In this document: in pieces, positions 28,848 to 40,193 of the stretch | Layout: the number at the start of each line of letters is the position of its first letter | Position numbering within the stretch: position 1 is the stretch's first letter | From: Stentor coeruleus | Taxonomy: Eukaryota > Ciliophora > Heterotrichea > Heterotrichida > Stentoridae | Length of the DNA: 64,000 nucleotides | NCBI GenBank assembly: GCA_001970955.1 | Contig: MPUH01000034.1 | Coordinates: 84,567 to 148,566, forward strand | Direction: 5' to 3' | The notes under the pieces: generated by a model | Databases searched by the model: none | The model's input: only the letters and a program-made list of their open reading frames with translations | Told to the model about the DNA's origin: nothing | Position numbers and translations under genes: made by a program

Positions 28848-29708
28848 TTATATTGAAAATATTAAAGTTGGACCCACGGTTGAAAAACCTTGAGAAGTTT
28901 TAATTTTGGAATAACTAGGTGGGCTCGATGATAAATGTAAATCTTTTGAAGAGCCTTCTAATATATTTGACTTGCTTTTTCTATGTCGGTCTTGGAAATT
29001 TTTCATTTTAGATTCGAGTTTTTCTATGTAAGAATACAATTCCATATGAGATTTTACAAGCAAGCTATATTTTTCTTCCGTGACTTTTTTTTGTTCATTG
29101 TTTACTATAATAAGGTCTTCAAATTCTTTGAATTTTTTTTTCGTGTTTATTAATTGTTCTTTACATTTCTGATATTTCCTTTTAACCTCAAGAAACTGCT
29201 GGGGCATCGTTTTACTTTTAAGCTCATCTATTTCGCCTATTTATTTCTTACTTTGAAGTTTAGACATTTTTTCCTGATAATCTTTTTTCAAATCATCAAT
29301 TTCACTTTGATATACCTCAACAGTAAACAAATTATTGTTTCCCTGAGATTTTTCAAGTTGTTTTATCTCAGATTTCAATGCTTTAATTTCACCACGGGCT
29401 TTTTTAAGAGTTTCTTCAGAGTTTGAGTAAAGATTCTCCAAGCTTGTGTATTTCACTAACAGTTCGCTTTGATGAATTTCGTCTTCGTTTTTATTAGAAG
29501 TATTGTTACGTCTGCTTTCATCCTGTATATGTTTTATGATTTTTTCTGAAATGTCAATCACTGTTTTTAGTTGCATTTCACGCAATAAAAGCTGTTCTCG
29601 GGTTTCTTTAAGGGAAAGTGAGTTGATTGATGTGGAAGATTCTAAGATTTCTTGCTTCATTGAATCATATGTACGGAAAATTTGGCTTATGTCTATACTG
29701 AAGCTCAT
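28848..29708 (-). CDS. Coiled-coil protein
   Basis: Two exons (29708-29252 and 29236-28848) joined by a 15-nt intron give 281 residues. Most of the protein is coiled coil rich in Lys/Glu/Leu/Gln (KARGEIKALKSEIKQLEKSQ; KYQKCKEQLINTKKKFKEF), ending with a Ser/Pro-rich tail. The intron falls inside a coiled-coil segment, joining KLQS to EIDELKSK with heptad character kept. No family is identifiable from a coiled coil alone; a cytoskeletal role is a guess. Confidence 0.78.
29237..29251 (-). other. 15-nt intron in the coiled-coil gene
   Basis: On the minus strand gtaagaaataaatag, phase 1, in-frame TAA, A at position 10. Confidence 0.9.
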
Positions 29709-30158
29709 TGTTTTTTATTAGTATGCGATATTGTAATAAGTTTTATTGCATATGAATAGATAAAAAGGTTTATGAAAATATAAATGCAGAGATTTGTTTG
29801 ATTATGGGTTTTGTAAAATTTTAACCTTGGACTTGGTTAGTAAATCCCTTAGCTTATAATTATCAACCTCTTTTGTATTTATTTCTAATCTGCTTTCTTC
29901 TAGTTTTTTAAATCACCAATAAATGTTGTTATTCNGATTTTTTTAGGTTTTATTAATAGTTTGAAATCCCTTAGCTTATAATTATCAACCTCTTTTGTAT
30001 TTATTTCTAATCTGCTTTCTTCTAGTTTTTTAAATCACCAATAAATGTTGTTATTCATACTTACTTTTTATATCACCCATGCAGTTCTTCAAATTTCTAT
30101 CGGAGCTTTAGTCACTGATTATACTAGTACAAGCCTACTNTTTTTAAATCACCAATAA
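29709..30158. other. intergenic region assembled from overlapping contig ends (Ns at 29935 and 30140)
   Basis: The ~90 bases before 29935 recur at about 29966-30057, and the ~95 bases before the N at 30140, including the first codons of the receptor gene, recur from about 30141. The true spacer is therefore shorter than it appears. Apart from these repeats it holds only AT-rich flank. Confidence 0.8.
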
Positions 30159-33100
30159 ATGTTGTTATTCATACTTACTTTTTATATCACCCATGCAGTT
30201 CTTCAAATTTCTATCGGAGCTTTAGTCACTGATTATACTAGTACAAGCCTACTTCTAGAAGTTTTTTCATCTCTTCAAGGAGCCATAGATTCAGCTGAGC
30301 TCCAAGCAAATGCAGAAGTCCAGACTAATTTGATAATAGAATACCTTCCTGTACTTCCAAATGCAGACTATTGGTTCATACCTGAATCTTTTGCTTATAA
30401 TCAAATAAAAATCCTCATAGACCTAACTGGGCATATTGAATTTTCCCAGTTCATAGCAAGCCAAGCTGTTTTATACAATTTTCTTCATATAGTGGATAAC
30501 CGTCCTCTTGCAACAATGCTTGGAGAAATTCCAGGAAGTAACACTTTATATACTTATCCTTGCTCAAAAAATGAAGCTGAAGCTTTGTATACTTTAGTTA
30601 AGCATTTTGGATGGAAGAATATTGGGCTTATATATGATGATTCAATAAGCAATTATCATATGGCTAATTATTTCAAGAACTTTTTTGGGTCAACTGATTG
30701 GATTAAAGAAGAAATTCAATTCGATGAAGACTATATTAAACACCCTGAGATTTTAAAAGACCGACTTTTAAGTACTACTGCTAATTCTCAAGCTAAAATT
30801 ATGGTTGTGATGACAAATCCTGTCCTTGCATCATCATTACTTAAAGCTGCAGATCAAGCAGGCTTAGGTTTTTCAGGTTACGCTTGGATACTAAACAGTG
30901 ATGCAATGGAAAACCTTAGCCAAACTCTGTATAATTCTAATACAGCTACCCCTATAGAGCATCTAGGTGTATCTATAACTGGGGTTATTGGACTACAAGC
31001 TGATTTTTCAGCTTTATCAACTAAAGACACTTTTGAAGGATTAACTTCTGTACTAGCTTTAGCTTTCACAGGTATAAGCCAACTTGAATACCCATATGGA
31101 ACTTCAATTATCAATTACATAAAAACTCATCCTAATGAAAGGGGACTACCTGAGATATATTTCACTTCAATCAGAACAAGAAAACTCACTTATCATATTT
31201 ATAATATCGTTAAATACTCAATGGTTCAAGTTGGTTACTATAATCTTATTACTAAAGCTATAGAACTTTTCAATAATGCAACAATAATCTGGCCTGGCAG
31301 TGAAACTTTCCCTCCTGATAGTAAAACCCTTCCTTTAAAACTAGTCTTCCTAGTTCCTAGCTCTTCAGACCCACAAAGCAAATATATTAAAAATGGTTTA
31401 GAACTAGCTGTGAGCCAAATCAACGCAGATTCAACATTTTCAACATATTTTCAACTACTACCTATATACCAAGAGCCATTCCCTCCAATACATTCTATAA
31501 TAGAATACAATATAAAAGTCTTAGAATCTTATAACGTTATTGGCTATATCGGTCCTTCATCAGCAGATATAGGGTTATTATATGCAAAATCTTTATCTTC
31601 AGATATCGAAATCAAACCTCTTGTCTCATATGGAATATCTGAAAGTTCACTTAGTAATACATTATCTTACCCATGCTTCTTAAGGACAATTATGCATGAT
31701 GGATATCAAGCTTCAGCTGTGATCATGTTTTTAGTATATATCGATAGGTCGAAAATTGCACTTTTATATACAGAAGACTCAGCTGGAAAAATTATGTATG
31801 ATACTTTTATAAGTATATCTAAAACTATGAGTACAGATATAGCTAATGATGAGGATAAACGTAGAATTAGGGTTTTATTGAATGAAGATGGAAGCATAAG
31901 TTCTACAACTAAAGACGATATTCATGTTGCACTTAAGGATGTTGTTAGAAAAAAGTTAAAAATCATTGTTTTTCTAGGGAATAAAATTGTGTCTGCAGAA
32001 CTGGCTAAGCAAATATATGAAAGAGAACTTCATGGGGATGATTATGCGCTTATTGGGTCGATATGGCTTGATGATACTGTTTGGGAGTATATTGATAATT
32101 TTTATAGTGGATGGAAAGATGAGATTTTTAATGTACTGGATGGAGCGATAACTTTAGCACAAAGTGGGGTTAAAGGCACAATTGGACAGAAGTTTGCTGA
32201 GGATTTTTTAGATGAATATGATATGAATTATACAACTGAAGCTTTGTTAGCATATGACACTGTGTATTTGTATGCGAAAACTTTGAAAAGTATGATAGAG
32301 AATAGTCAGAATGTGCATAATGGACAAGAATTATTGAATGCCTTAAGACGTACTGATTTTTTGGGGGCTAGTGGTAAAGTTGTTTTTCAAGCTGATACTA
32401 ATGATAGGAGCTCTTATGGATATAAGGTTGTAAATTTACGTAAAAATGGCCAATTTGTCACAATTTTTACTTTTAATCCACAAGATGTGATACTTTTTTC
32501 ACAAGAACCTGGAAGTCAGCTTTTGTGGCATAACGGAATATTAAGTACCCCTCATGACAGCTGGAATACAACTTTTGATTGCCCTTTTGCTGAGCATATG
32601 CAAAAAATTTCGACTAAAGGAGTAATCATCATCATCTCAATAGGTTTTTTTCTCTTTGTCTTAACGCTTTTTCTAAGCTTGTTCTCTTACAAAAAATGGA
32701 GACAAATCAAAATCATAAAAATCACCAAGCCTGTTATCAGAAGTGTTAAAGACACACTAGTAGAAGTTCAAATAGCAGTTGAATTTTTCCAATTCATGGC
32801 AATTGCCCCAACATTTAAATCATTAGAAATAGTTGTTCAAAGCGCATCAAATATATTTATGCTAGATATCCTAAAAGTAGCCCAATCTCAAAAACAAAGT
32901 TATTGGATTTTACTTATAGTTGTATGCACAATATGCTTTTTCTGGTTTGTCTTTGTAGCAATAATTTCAACCAACATTGAGCATTATGTTAAAAAAATCC
33001 CTTATTGCCAAAGAATTATTGGGATACTAAACAACACTTATTTACCTTTTTTCGGTAATACAATGTTCTTACCATTTACTGCTTTAATGCTTGATGCATT

Positions 33101-33845
33101 TATTTGTGATCATTCAGCTCAAGGTCATGACTTTGTTTGGAGAGATTGTTATATGCAATGTTGGGGAAATGATCATATACCTTATATAATCCTTTCATCT
33201 TTTGCTATTATAGTTTATGAACCTGTTGCTGTATTTATAAGACCTTTATGGCAGCAAGCTAGTACTGGACTTAATCTAAAAATCCGGCCTTTTTTCTTGC
33301 TTTTCAAAACCTGTATGCAAATATTGCTTATTGCGTTTGGGAAATCATTACAAGGCATATCTCCTTTAGCTCATGGTGTAGTTTTTACTGTACTTTTTAT
33401 AACTTTTGTTGCTGTTACGATTAAGGTTAAACCTTTTAATTATAATCGCTGCAACCTTTGGGAAATCAGCTCACTTATTGCTATAACTTATATGTCAATA
33501 CTTGCTACTATATCATATAATGCTAGTCCTGAAAGCATTGCTTGGTTTATTGCCCTTATTGTTGGTTGGCTTATTATTATTGCTATAACTATGTTTATTC
33601 AAAGGAAATATATGCCTGATTTACTTGTATCACCTAATAGGAAAAAGACTAGGAGGAGTTTAAAAGATGTGTTTAGTAAAGGTAAAGTGGAAAATTATAA
33701 TGAAGAAGCTACTCCTGGGATTGTAACAGCAAAAGAACCTACGGTGGTTTATGAAAAAAATGAGGAAAGCCCAAGTTGTCTTAGAGATGATAAGTCTTTT
33801 TCTGTAGATGTTAGAGAAGTTGATGAAAATTATAATGCCAATTAG
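30159..33845 (+). CDS. Large receptor: two ANF-receptor-like ligand domains plus about eight TM helices
   Basis: The 1228-residue protein starts with a signal peptide (MLLFILTFYITHAVL). Two tandem periplasmic-binding/ANF-receptor-like domains follow (about 20-370 and 385-790); the second is clearest, with GLELAVSQINAD, VIGYIGPSSAD and RSKIALLYTEDSAG. A membrane region has about eight hydrophobic helices (about 825-1170), with a Cys-rich loop between helices (LDAFICDHSAQG...CYMQCWGNDH) and YEPVAVFIRPLWQQ. A polar cytoplasmic tail of about 60 residues ends it. The layout recalls class C GPCRs (ligand domain plus seven TM), but the membrane part does not show their motifs. A chemosensory receptor is plausible. 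The start used is the ATG in the last repeated copy. Confidence 0.85.
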   Translation: MLLFILTFYITHAVLQISIGALVTDYTSTSLLLEVFSSLQGAIDSAELQANAEVQTNLIIEYLPVLPNADYWFIPESFAYNQIKILIDLTGHIEFSQFIASQAVLYNFLHIVDNRPLATMLGEIPGSNTLYTYPCSKNEAEALYTLVKHFGWKNIGLIYDDSISNYHMANYFKNFFGSTDWIKEEIQFDEDYIKHPEILKDRLLSTTANSQAKIMVVMTNPVLASSLLKAADQAGLGFSGYAWILNSDAMENLSQTLYNSNTATPIEHLGVSITGVIGLQADFSALSTKDTFEGLTSVLALAFTGISQLEYPYGTSIINYIKTHPNERGLPEIYFTSIRTRKLTYHIYNIVKYSMVQVGYYNLITKAIELFNNATIIWPGSETFPPDSKTLPLKLVFLVPSSSDPQSKYIKNGLELAVSQINADSTFSTYFQLLPIYQEPFPPIHSIIEYNIKVLESYNVIGYIGPSSADIGLLYAKSLSSDIEIKPLVSYGISESSLSNTLSYPCFLRTIMHDGYQASAVIMFLVYIDRSKIALLYTEDSAGKIMYDTFISISKTMSTDIANDEDKRRIRVLLNEDGSISSTTKDDIHVALKDVVRKKLKIIVFLGNKIVSAELAKQIYERELHGDDYALIGSIWLDDTVWEYIDNFYSGWKDEIFNVLDGAITLAQSGVKGTIGQKFAEDFLDEYDMNYTTEALLAYDTVYLYAKTLKSMIENSQNVHNGQELLNALRRTDFLGASGKVVFQADTNDRSSYGYKVVNLRKNGQFVTIFTFNPQDVILFSQEPGSQLLWHNGILSTPHDSWNTTFDCPFAEHMQKISTKGVIIIISIGFFLFVLTLFLSLFSYKKWRQIKIIKITKPVIRSVKDTLVEVQIAVEFFQFMAIAPTFKSLEIVVQSASNIFMLDILKVAQSQKQSYWILLIVVCTICFFWFVFVAIISTNIEHYVKKIPYCQRIIGILNNTYLPFFGNTMFLPFTALMLDAFICDHSAQGHDFVWRDCYMQCWGNDHIPYIILSSFAIIVYEPVAVFIRPLWQQASTGLNLKIRPFFLLFKTCMQILLIAFGKSLQGISPLAHGVVFTVLFITFVAVTIKVKPFNYNRCNLWEISSLIAITYMSILATISYNASPESIAWFIALIVGWLIIIAITMFIQRKYMPDLLVSPNRKKTRRSLKDVFSKGKVENYNEEATPGIVTAKEPTVVYEKNEESPSCLRDDKSFSVDVREVDENYNAN

Positions 33846-33933
33846 GAGTAGAAATAGAGTTTAGAGGTTTTAAGATAAAATTTATGAGATTTTGGGAGGT
33901 TAGAATTTTGAATATGATTCCAACGATAATTAA

Positions 33934-34689
33934 ATGTTAGAAGAGATTCCATTGATTATTGCAGATAATGAAGTATATTTAGATTCGATTGAAAAAGATG
34001 ATGATGAAATTGATGATTTAAATTACACTGAATTTGTTCCAGGCGCAAGGTGGATGTACTCCGACTTTCGATCTTCAAATTTTACAAAGCTTAAAATCCT
34101 AAATGCATTACTTTATTCTTCTGAGCTGATTGCTTTGCTTTACAACTACCACATACATATTAATGAAATGCATGTATTTTTTTCTAGTCTCGGAATTTTT
34201 AACTGCATTTTACTATTCTCAAAAAACACTCAATGCCAAGAACTTGCTGTAAAATGCTTAAGTTACTCTTATCTATCCCTTTATATTTTTGTAGTATTTT
34301 ACTACATGGATATAGGAATTCATTCAATTGGGGATAGTATTTTTTTGTTTTTAGCTTCTGGGTATTTTTTCAAAAGCATTAATATATCTAAAAGCAACAA
34401 CATTATAAGCACACTCTTAATAAAAGTTGTTATATTCAGATTAACTACTATATATGCTATAGTATTTTCTGATATAATAATTTACTCATATGATATCCTT
34501 GATATAAATGACCCAAAATATGGTATTATCATAACCTTGATTTTTCTGCTTGCTCATCAAAGTTCAAAATTAAGCATTTGCTGCTCATTTTCTTATTTGC
34601 ACATATACTTTTTTAATGCAAACCCTTATATTTATCCTATGCTCATATCTAGTCTAATTATAAGCATTCTATTAATAATTTTTACTTAA
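33934..34689 (+). CDS. Unknown multipass membrane protein
   Basis: The 251-residue protein has an acidic N-terminus (residues 1-45, EKDDDEIDDLN) followed by about six to seven hydrophobic segments, for example CLSYSYLSLYIFVVFYYMDI, IIITLIFLLAHQ and MLISSLIISILLIIF at the very end. No family recognised. It lies 88 bp downstream of the large receptor gene on the same strand. The ATG (MLEEIPL) is the first in frame. Confidence 0.68.
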   Translation: MLEEIPLIIADNEVYLDSIEKDDDEIDDLNYTEFVPGARWMYSDFRSSNFTKLKILNALLYSSELIALLYNYHIHINEMHVFFSSLGIFNCILLFSKNTQCQELAVKCLSYSYLSLYIFVVFYYMDIGIHSIGDSIFLFLASGYFFKSINISKSNNIISTLLIKVVIFRLTTIYAIVFSDIIIYSYDILDINDPKYGIIITLIFLLAHQSSKLSICCSFSYLHIYFFNANPYIYPMLISSLIISILLIIFT

Positions 34690-34810
34690 TCATTCCTTCT
34701 ATCTAAAAGTTAACAGCTTTAAAAAATCCAGCCATATTTAACGAAATGTTTAATCATTCTTCTATCTAAAAGTTAACAGCTTTAAAAAATCCAGCCATAT
34801 TTAACGAAAT
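34686..34810 (+). repeat. ~63-bp tandem repeat that duplicates a start-codon context
   Basis: Positions 34686-34748 recur at 34749-34810 with a 1-bp difference. The first copy includes the ATGTTT start context of the next gene but then runs into a stop after a few codons; only the second leads into the open frame at 34809. No N is present. Confidence 0.85.
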
Positions 34811-35576
34811 GTTTAAACGATTAGCTCCAGTAATCGAACTGCCAGAAAGCCGCAGCGATTCCACATCCCCCATCCACAAGCGTTCACAAACAACGCACAA
34901 ACCATGTATTCCAACATCTCCTGCAGATGCAAGTTCTCAAGTTTGGATGATAATCCAGTCTAGAAGGAACCTTGATAAAAAAATACGGGAAATCCAAAGA
35001 AAATCAAAAGGAAGCAGGGAAAAAAATAGACCAAGCCCAGGAACAACATTAGAAAGTCCCTGCAACAAAAGCGTGAAAGAATTCTATGACAGTAAAAACA
35101 ACTCTTTTACTCTAGATAAGAAAAGGAATGAACTTCAAAATATGAACAGGCTCAAAAAAGAACGCAACAAAGAAATCAAAGATAAAATCACTGAAAAAGC
35201 TTTAAAAGCAAGAAATGATGTTAAGCAGCAGTCACTTTTGGACTTAGAGTATATAAAAAAACGTGAGGAAATCATTTTTCAACAGAAAAAAGATAAGGTC
35301 AATAGCATAAAAAGTAGCATAAATAGTGCTAGGCACAAACGTGCAATTAGCAATAAAGCCTTACGAGAAATCAGTAGCACAGATTACCAAAGCAAACTTA
35401 AAAAAATTGCAGAGTTCAATAAAATCGCCGAAAGTTCGCTAAAAATACTAGAACAAAAACAAGAACTGATTCTAGAACGTATTAACAGCTGTTCTGAATT
35501 CAAAGAAAACATATCTCGAACTATGCCAGAAAGGTCATATTCATCTATATTATCCCCAGGAAGGAGTAAATTTTAA
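34809..35576 (+). CDS. Basic coiled-coil protein, unknown
   Basis: The 255-residue protein has a Pro/Ser/Arg-rich N-terminus (about 1-80), then a Lys/Glu/Arg-rich helical region (about 90-235: KKRNELQNMNRLKKERNKEI, YIKKREEIIFQQKKDKV), and a short Ser-rich tail (SILSPGRSKF). This resembles microtubule- or basal-body-associated coiled-coil proteins of ciliates, but no specific family is visible. The start ATG lies at the end of the tandem repeat noted above. Confidence 0.7.
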   Translation: MFKRLAPVIELPESRSDSTSPIHKRSQTTHKPCIPTSPADASSQVWMIIQSRRNLDKKIREIQRKSKGSREKNRPSPGTTLESPCNKSVKEFYDSKNNSFTLDKKRNELQNMNRLKKERNKEIKDKITEKALKARNDVKQQSLLDLEYIKKREEIIFQQKKDKVNSIKSSINSARHKRAISNKALREISSTDYQSKLKKIAEFNKIAESSLKILEQKQELILERINSCSEFKENISRTMPERSYSSILSPGRSKF

Positions 35577-35767
35577 TATAAATATTTTGAAAAGCTTCCA
35601 ACTCTTATAGCAAAATATCTTTTCCTCTGAAGTTAAAATATATGATAATTTTATGTTATGGTTATAGTAACTAAACTACAAAGTCTCATATAAAAAATAC
35701 TTAATGTTCTTTTATGTGAATCCATTATGAATTCTTATTTCAAACCATTTTAAATAAATCATCACTA

Positions 35768-38073
35768 ATGTCCCGAAGCGAAAACATTCACGTATCTCTA
35801 AGATTTCGTCCTTTGAGCTATAAAGAAGTTGAAGAAAATGAGAGCATGATATGGTCAGTATCAACTTCGACTATAAGTTTGAAAACTGATTGGGCGCAAT
35901 ATTTACTTGATTATAAGCGGCTAAATAGAACTCCAAGAGCATATACTTATAGTAAGGTATAATTAGATCATTGCTTTACTTCGAAAGACCAAAACCAAAA
36001 AGTATATGAAACTGTGGCTAAAAGAGTTGTCCTTGCTTCATTAGATGGGTATAATGGAACATTATTTGTATATGGGCAGACTGGAAGTGGAAAGACTTAT
36101 ACTATGATGGGAAGTGAGAGTTGTAATGAAGAGATTCTCAGGAAAAAAACTAATGTGACCCCTGTTGTTGGTAGAAACGGTAGATCGGTGAGTCCTTTTT
36201 ATCGTACTCAGAGTTTTACCCCTGCTCAAGAATCAGGAAGTGATAAAGGGATTTTGATATTTGCACTTGAAGATTTGTTTGCTAATGTAAAAAATGCAAC
36301 AGATCGAACTTATTGTTTATCTTGTAGTTACTTGGAAATATATAATGAGCAAGTTTTTGACCTCCTAGAATTCAACAATGATGCACTAAGTGTTAATGAA
36401 GACCCGCAGCGAGGTTTTTATGTCCGGGGGGCAAGTGAGCATGTAGTTGCATCCCTTGAAGAAATCCTAAAATTTATTGAAAAAGGTGAATCAAACAGAA
36501 AGTACGCGGCAACTGCAATGAACCATCATTCTTCACGATCCCACACAATATTTAAACTTAATGTTACAAGTGTCCAAATAGAAAACAGTGACACTAATAG
36601 CATAACTACAGAAAGCACTCTGAATTTTGTTGATTTAGCCGGTTCTGAAAGGGTCAGCAGCATCCATCCTGACATATCTTTTGAAGCTAAACATAAAAAC
36701 ACCAAATCACGAGAAAATCTTGAAACCCTTATAAATGAAGGCAAACATATAAATACCAGCTTATTTTACCTTTGTCAAGTAATTAACAAACTCTCAGAAA
36801 AAACCTCATCAAATTCAGACTCACACATCCCGTATCGTAATTCAAATCTAACTAAAATTCTAAGATCAAGTCTTGGAGGTAACTCTTTAACATGCATAAT
36901 ATGCACAGCTGTGCCAACATTATCACAATTTGAGATGACTTTAAGTACTTTAAGATTTGGGGGTATTGCTAAGACTATAACAAACAATGTTGAGGCTAAT
37001 GTGAAAAGTAATAATAATGCTGAACTTCTTCAAGCTTATCAAAAAGATCTTGAACAGCTAAGAAAGGAACTTGAAAATGCCCAGCAAGGAGGTAAAGCTA
37101 AAGTTGAAGAAGCTATGATAGTGAGAAAACAGTTAGAAGAAAGGATTGCCAGGCTTACTCAAATGCTATTTAACCAATCCAGACAGCATCACATGTCTAA
37201 ATCATTTGAAGAAAACCCACAAACGATTAGAGCACAACTTTGGTGTCCACTAGCAGGGGATCTTATAGTTGATCCCAAGCTTTCAATGCCAACAGAAAAA
37301 CTGACAAACACACCAAAATTCGATCAAAAAGGGACATTAGCACTGGAAAGAATGCGAACAATGCACCTTGAACTTAAGAAAAAAGAACAAGAAATCACTG
37401 AATTAAAAGAATGCAAACAGTCTCTTTTAGATTCAAAAATCAACCTCAAAAATGATCTTAAACAAGCTCTAAACCTCNCAAAAATGATCTTAAACAAGCT
37501 CTAAACCTCTGTCAACAACTATCAATAGGCAAAATGAAATATAAAGAAAAGTGCAAAAAATTCAAAGATAAATCAAAGGTGTTCCAAGAAAGATTAGCTA
37601 TTGTTGAAAGACACTCCGGGCTATCAAAACTTAATGATGATCAACTTCAAGAATTAGAAAACTTTTTCTTTTATTCATTAGATGCTGTAAAAAATGCGAA
37701 GTTTAGGAAAAAATATGAAAGCAAATTAAATCAGATACAGCATGGGAATGCAAGATTTGAAAGTCCTGTGAGTAATAAAGGTAATGATAGATTGTGGGGA
37801 ATACTTGGGCTTGGTAATGATGTATCGTTGGAGATTAGTGATTCTGAGTCATCTTTGGATTTTGAAGCTTCATTTTATCGGAATAACAAACAAGACAGAG
37901 AAATTTATAACTCATTTGCCTCTCATGATATTAGCACTTTGATATTTGAAAATTTTGAGAATGAAGAAATTGGAAGGAATGATTTGAAGAACAATTTTGT
38001 AAGTGAAATATACGAACCACAGAACCCTTTGACAGAGATTTCAAGCACTTTGCTGAATAGCAAGAGGACTTGA
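35768..38073 (+). CDS. Kinesin motor protein (N-terminal motor; kinesin-7/CENP-E-like guess)
   Basis: Exon 1 is 35768-35951, then a 15-nt intron, then 35967-38073. Collapsing a 32-bp repeat at the N (37478) gives 752 residues. Motor domain about 5-385: RFRPLS, GQTGSGKTYTMMG (P-loop), NHHSSRSHTIFKL (switch I) and DLAGSER (switch II), then HIPYRNSNLTKIL and STLRFGGIAKTI. There is an insertion of about 45 residues after the P-loop (Ser/Arg-rich, VVGRNGRSVSPF). The remainder is coiled coil and an acidic tail. A plus-end-directed microtubule motor is expected from the N-terminal motor. Subfamily assignment is tentative. Intron removal restores YNHCFTSKDQNQKVYETV, a conserved motor segment. Confidence 0.93.
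35952..35966 (+). other. 15-nt intron in the kinesin gene
   Basis: gtaaggtataattag, phase 1, in-frame TAA if retained, A at position 10. Splicing makes an Asn codon and continues the motor domain (TYNHCFTS). Confidence 0.95.
37447..37509 (+). repeat. 31-bp repeat flanking an N at 37478 in the kinesin gene
   Basis: Positions 37447-37477 recur exactly at 37479-37509. The 32-bp offset breaks the reading frame; merging the copies restores KNDLKQALNLCQQLSIGKM. Confidence 0.92.
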
Positions 38074-38428
38074 CTAATATATAAAGTTTATTAATTACGA
38101 TGGGGTTTTAATGATGGAATTAGATTATAAAATTAAATAAAAAAGTTGTATGGTTTTTGGCTGGAAGATAGAGAATGGTTACTGGGTATAAAAAATTTGA
38201 GCTTGTTATAGGAATAGTTAGCGGGTAGCGGTTCATATTTATGAGTTTTGATAGAGAAACTTTGGATATTTTATATCACTTTTTTGGGCCGTTTTTCAGA
38301 TAGAATTTTTGCAAGATATTTATATGAGGATATATTTAACTTGATGATTATTGAATATTTATAAGGCGATTTTTACTTCCCTCCTCCAAAAATTCTTTTT
38401 CAACTTAATTTTTTTGCCTTAAAATAAA
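38074..38428. other. intergenic region
   Basis: G/T-rich and C-poor for ~270 bases after the kinesin stop, then switching to C/T-rich just before the next ATG. No other feature. Confidence 0.5.
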
Positions 38429-40018
38429 ATGTTTAATTTCACTTCTCAGTTTTCTAAAAACCTCATGAACGTTTTCAGAGTTCCACCTGCCCAACGAAGC
38501 CAGCACGATCTTGAAGAAATAATGAAATTAACCAAAGACATAAAATTCCTCAAAAGTATATCCGAACAACGAAATTCAGATAGAATTCATTGGGAATGTT
38601 GTAGAGTTATGACATTAGAAATCTACAATCCAGAAGAAGCGGTGATAAATTTCGGTGAAATTGGGGACAAGTTTTATATAATCATCAAAGGCAAAGTTGG
38701 TATATATGTTCCATCAAAAACCCGTAAGAAAGGTTTTCAAACTTCACCTATAATTTCTAGGAATGGACAAAGGCCTCAAGCATTGATGATTCCTACAGTG
38801 AAACATGAACTGCAAACTCAAGAAGAAATACAAAAAAGTCCATTTTTGATAAGAAAACCTTCTGTTATTGATATTGAGTTTTTAGAAAGTATAGGCCAAA
38901 TTGAGGAGTTTAAAGAAATCAAGATACTTTGTGATGGGGATTCATTTGGTGAATTAGCTTTACTTAGTAATAAACCAAGATCAGCTACAGTAAAATGCAA
39001 TGAGACTTCTTATTTTGCCGTTCTGACACAAAAGGATTATAAAAGAATACTTAGAACTGATGCTGAAAAATCAATACATGACAGAGTTGAGTTTTTAAAA
39101 AATTTACCGATATTTGCCTTAGCTAATCATACTACTTTGAAAAACCTTGCTTATATAATGACTGAGAATACGTTTAGAAAAAAACAAGTTTTATATTCTG
39201 AAGGCTCTCCTCCAGAATATATATATTTTATTAAATCCGGAGAGTTTAAATTGACCGTTAAAGAAGATATTAAAGTCCCAAGTATTTTTGATGAAAATTC
39301 TTTACTGAAACTAAAGCATTTAAGGGAAAAAAATAGGAAAGTGGATTTTCAGGTGGTTATAAAGGGCAAAGGGGAAATATTCGGACAAGAAGAGCTTGTG
39401 GATGATCATAATAAAAGAAATACAGCTTGTACTTGTGTATCTACATTTGGTCAGGTTTATATGGCTCATATAAATGTAAGTAGTATATAGGATGTTAAAA
39501 ATCGTCCAGCATGCCAGATGATTATAAATTCTATAAAACAAAGATATGAGATAGAAATAGAAAGAAATACAGATCGGCTTCTTTCATTACGTACTATAGA
39601 AAATCTTAAACACAATTTTTCAAAGAAAGACAGGCAGGAAATATCTGGAGATATTCAAAATTACTTATCAAGAATGAGTCAGCGTCCTAATCCACCTATT
39701 ATAGTCTCCCCTCGCTATGATCATAGGGCGGAAAAAATCAATGAAAGTAAGAAGAAAATTCTTCATAGCAGATTGAGAGTTTCATCAGATAGCACTTTGT
39801 ATATTGACACAACTAAAAATATTAGGATGAGTTCAAGTCAAGCAAGTATAAAATCTTCAGCAAAAGATATTATGCTTTCAAACTCTAACATGGTTAAAAA
39901 CATATTGAAAAAAAGTGGAATTTCTGGACTCTTTAAAGAGAACTGCAGAGAAATTGTTGATTCACCTTTGAAGCCTGAAATACACCACTGTAGAAATAAA
40001 TCATATTTACTCATGTAA
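38429..40018 (+). CDS. Protein with two cyclic-nucleotide-binding domains
   Basis: Exons 38429-39475 and 39491-40018 joined by a 15-nt intron give 524 residues. The first cNMP-binding domain (about 50-215) shows GDKFYIIIKGKVGIYV and the phosphate-binding cassette FGELALLSNKPRSATVKC, with an ~80-residue insertion in the middle. The second (about 220-360) shows LYSEGSPPEYIYFIKSGEFKL but its cassette is weak (FGQEELVDDHNKRNTACTC), so nucleotide binding there is doubtful. Removal of the intron extends the second domain into VKNRPACQMIINSIKQRYE. The C-terminus is basic and Ser-rich. There is no kinase or channel domain. It could be a PKA-regulatory-like or Popeye/CNBD-type sensor; the dimerisation motif of PKA-R was not seen. 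Confidence 0.88.
39476..39490 (+). other. 15-nt intron in the cNMP-binding gene
   Basis: gtaagtagtatatag, phase 0, in-frame TAG, A at position 10. Joins AHIN to DVKNRPACQM. Confidence 0.92.
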
Positions 40019-40193
40019 CACTTATATATTACAATTTAAACATTTTAAAATTACCAAATTATTGAAATTTTTGGCATAATCCATTTTTATAAGCCTAAAC
40101 CTCACTAATATTTTCATTTCTATATCATTTCTAAATCACTATTTTAATCACATTTCAAGCTGACTAATCATAATAATTAATAATCTTTTCAAA

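Noticed and set aside
30878-31897. Minus-strand frames inside the receptor gene
   Set aside because: Antisense shadows of a 1228-residue continuous frame with a signal peptide and domains.
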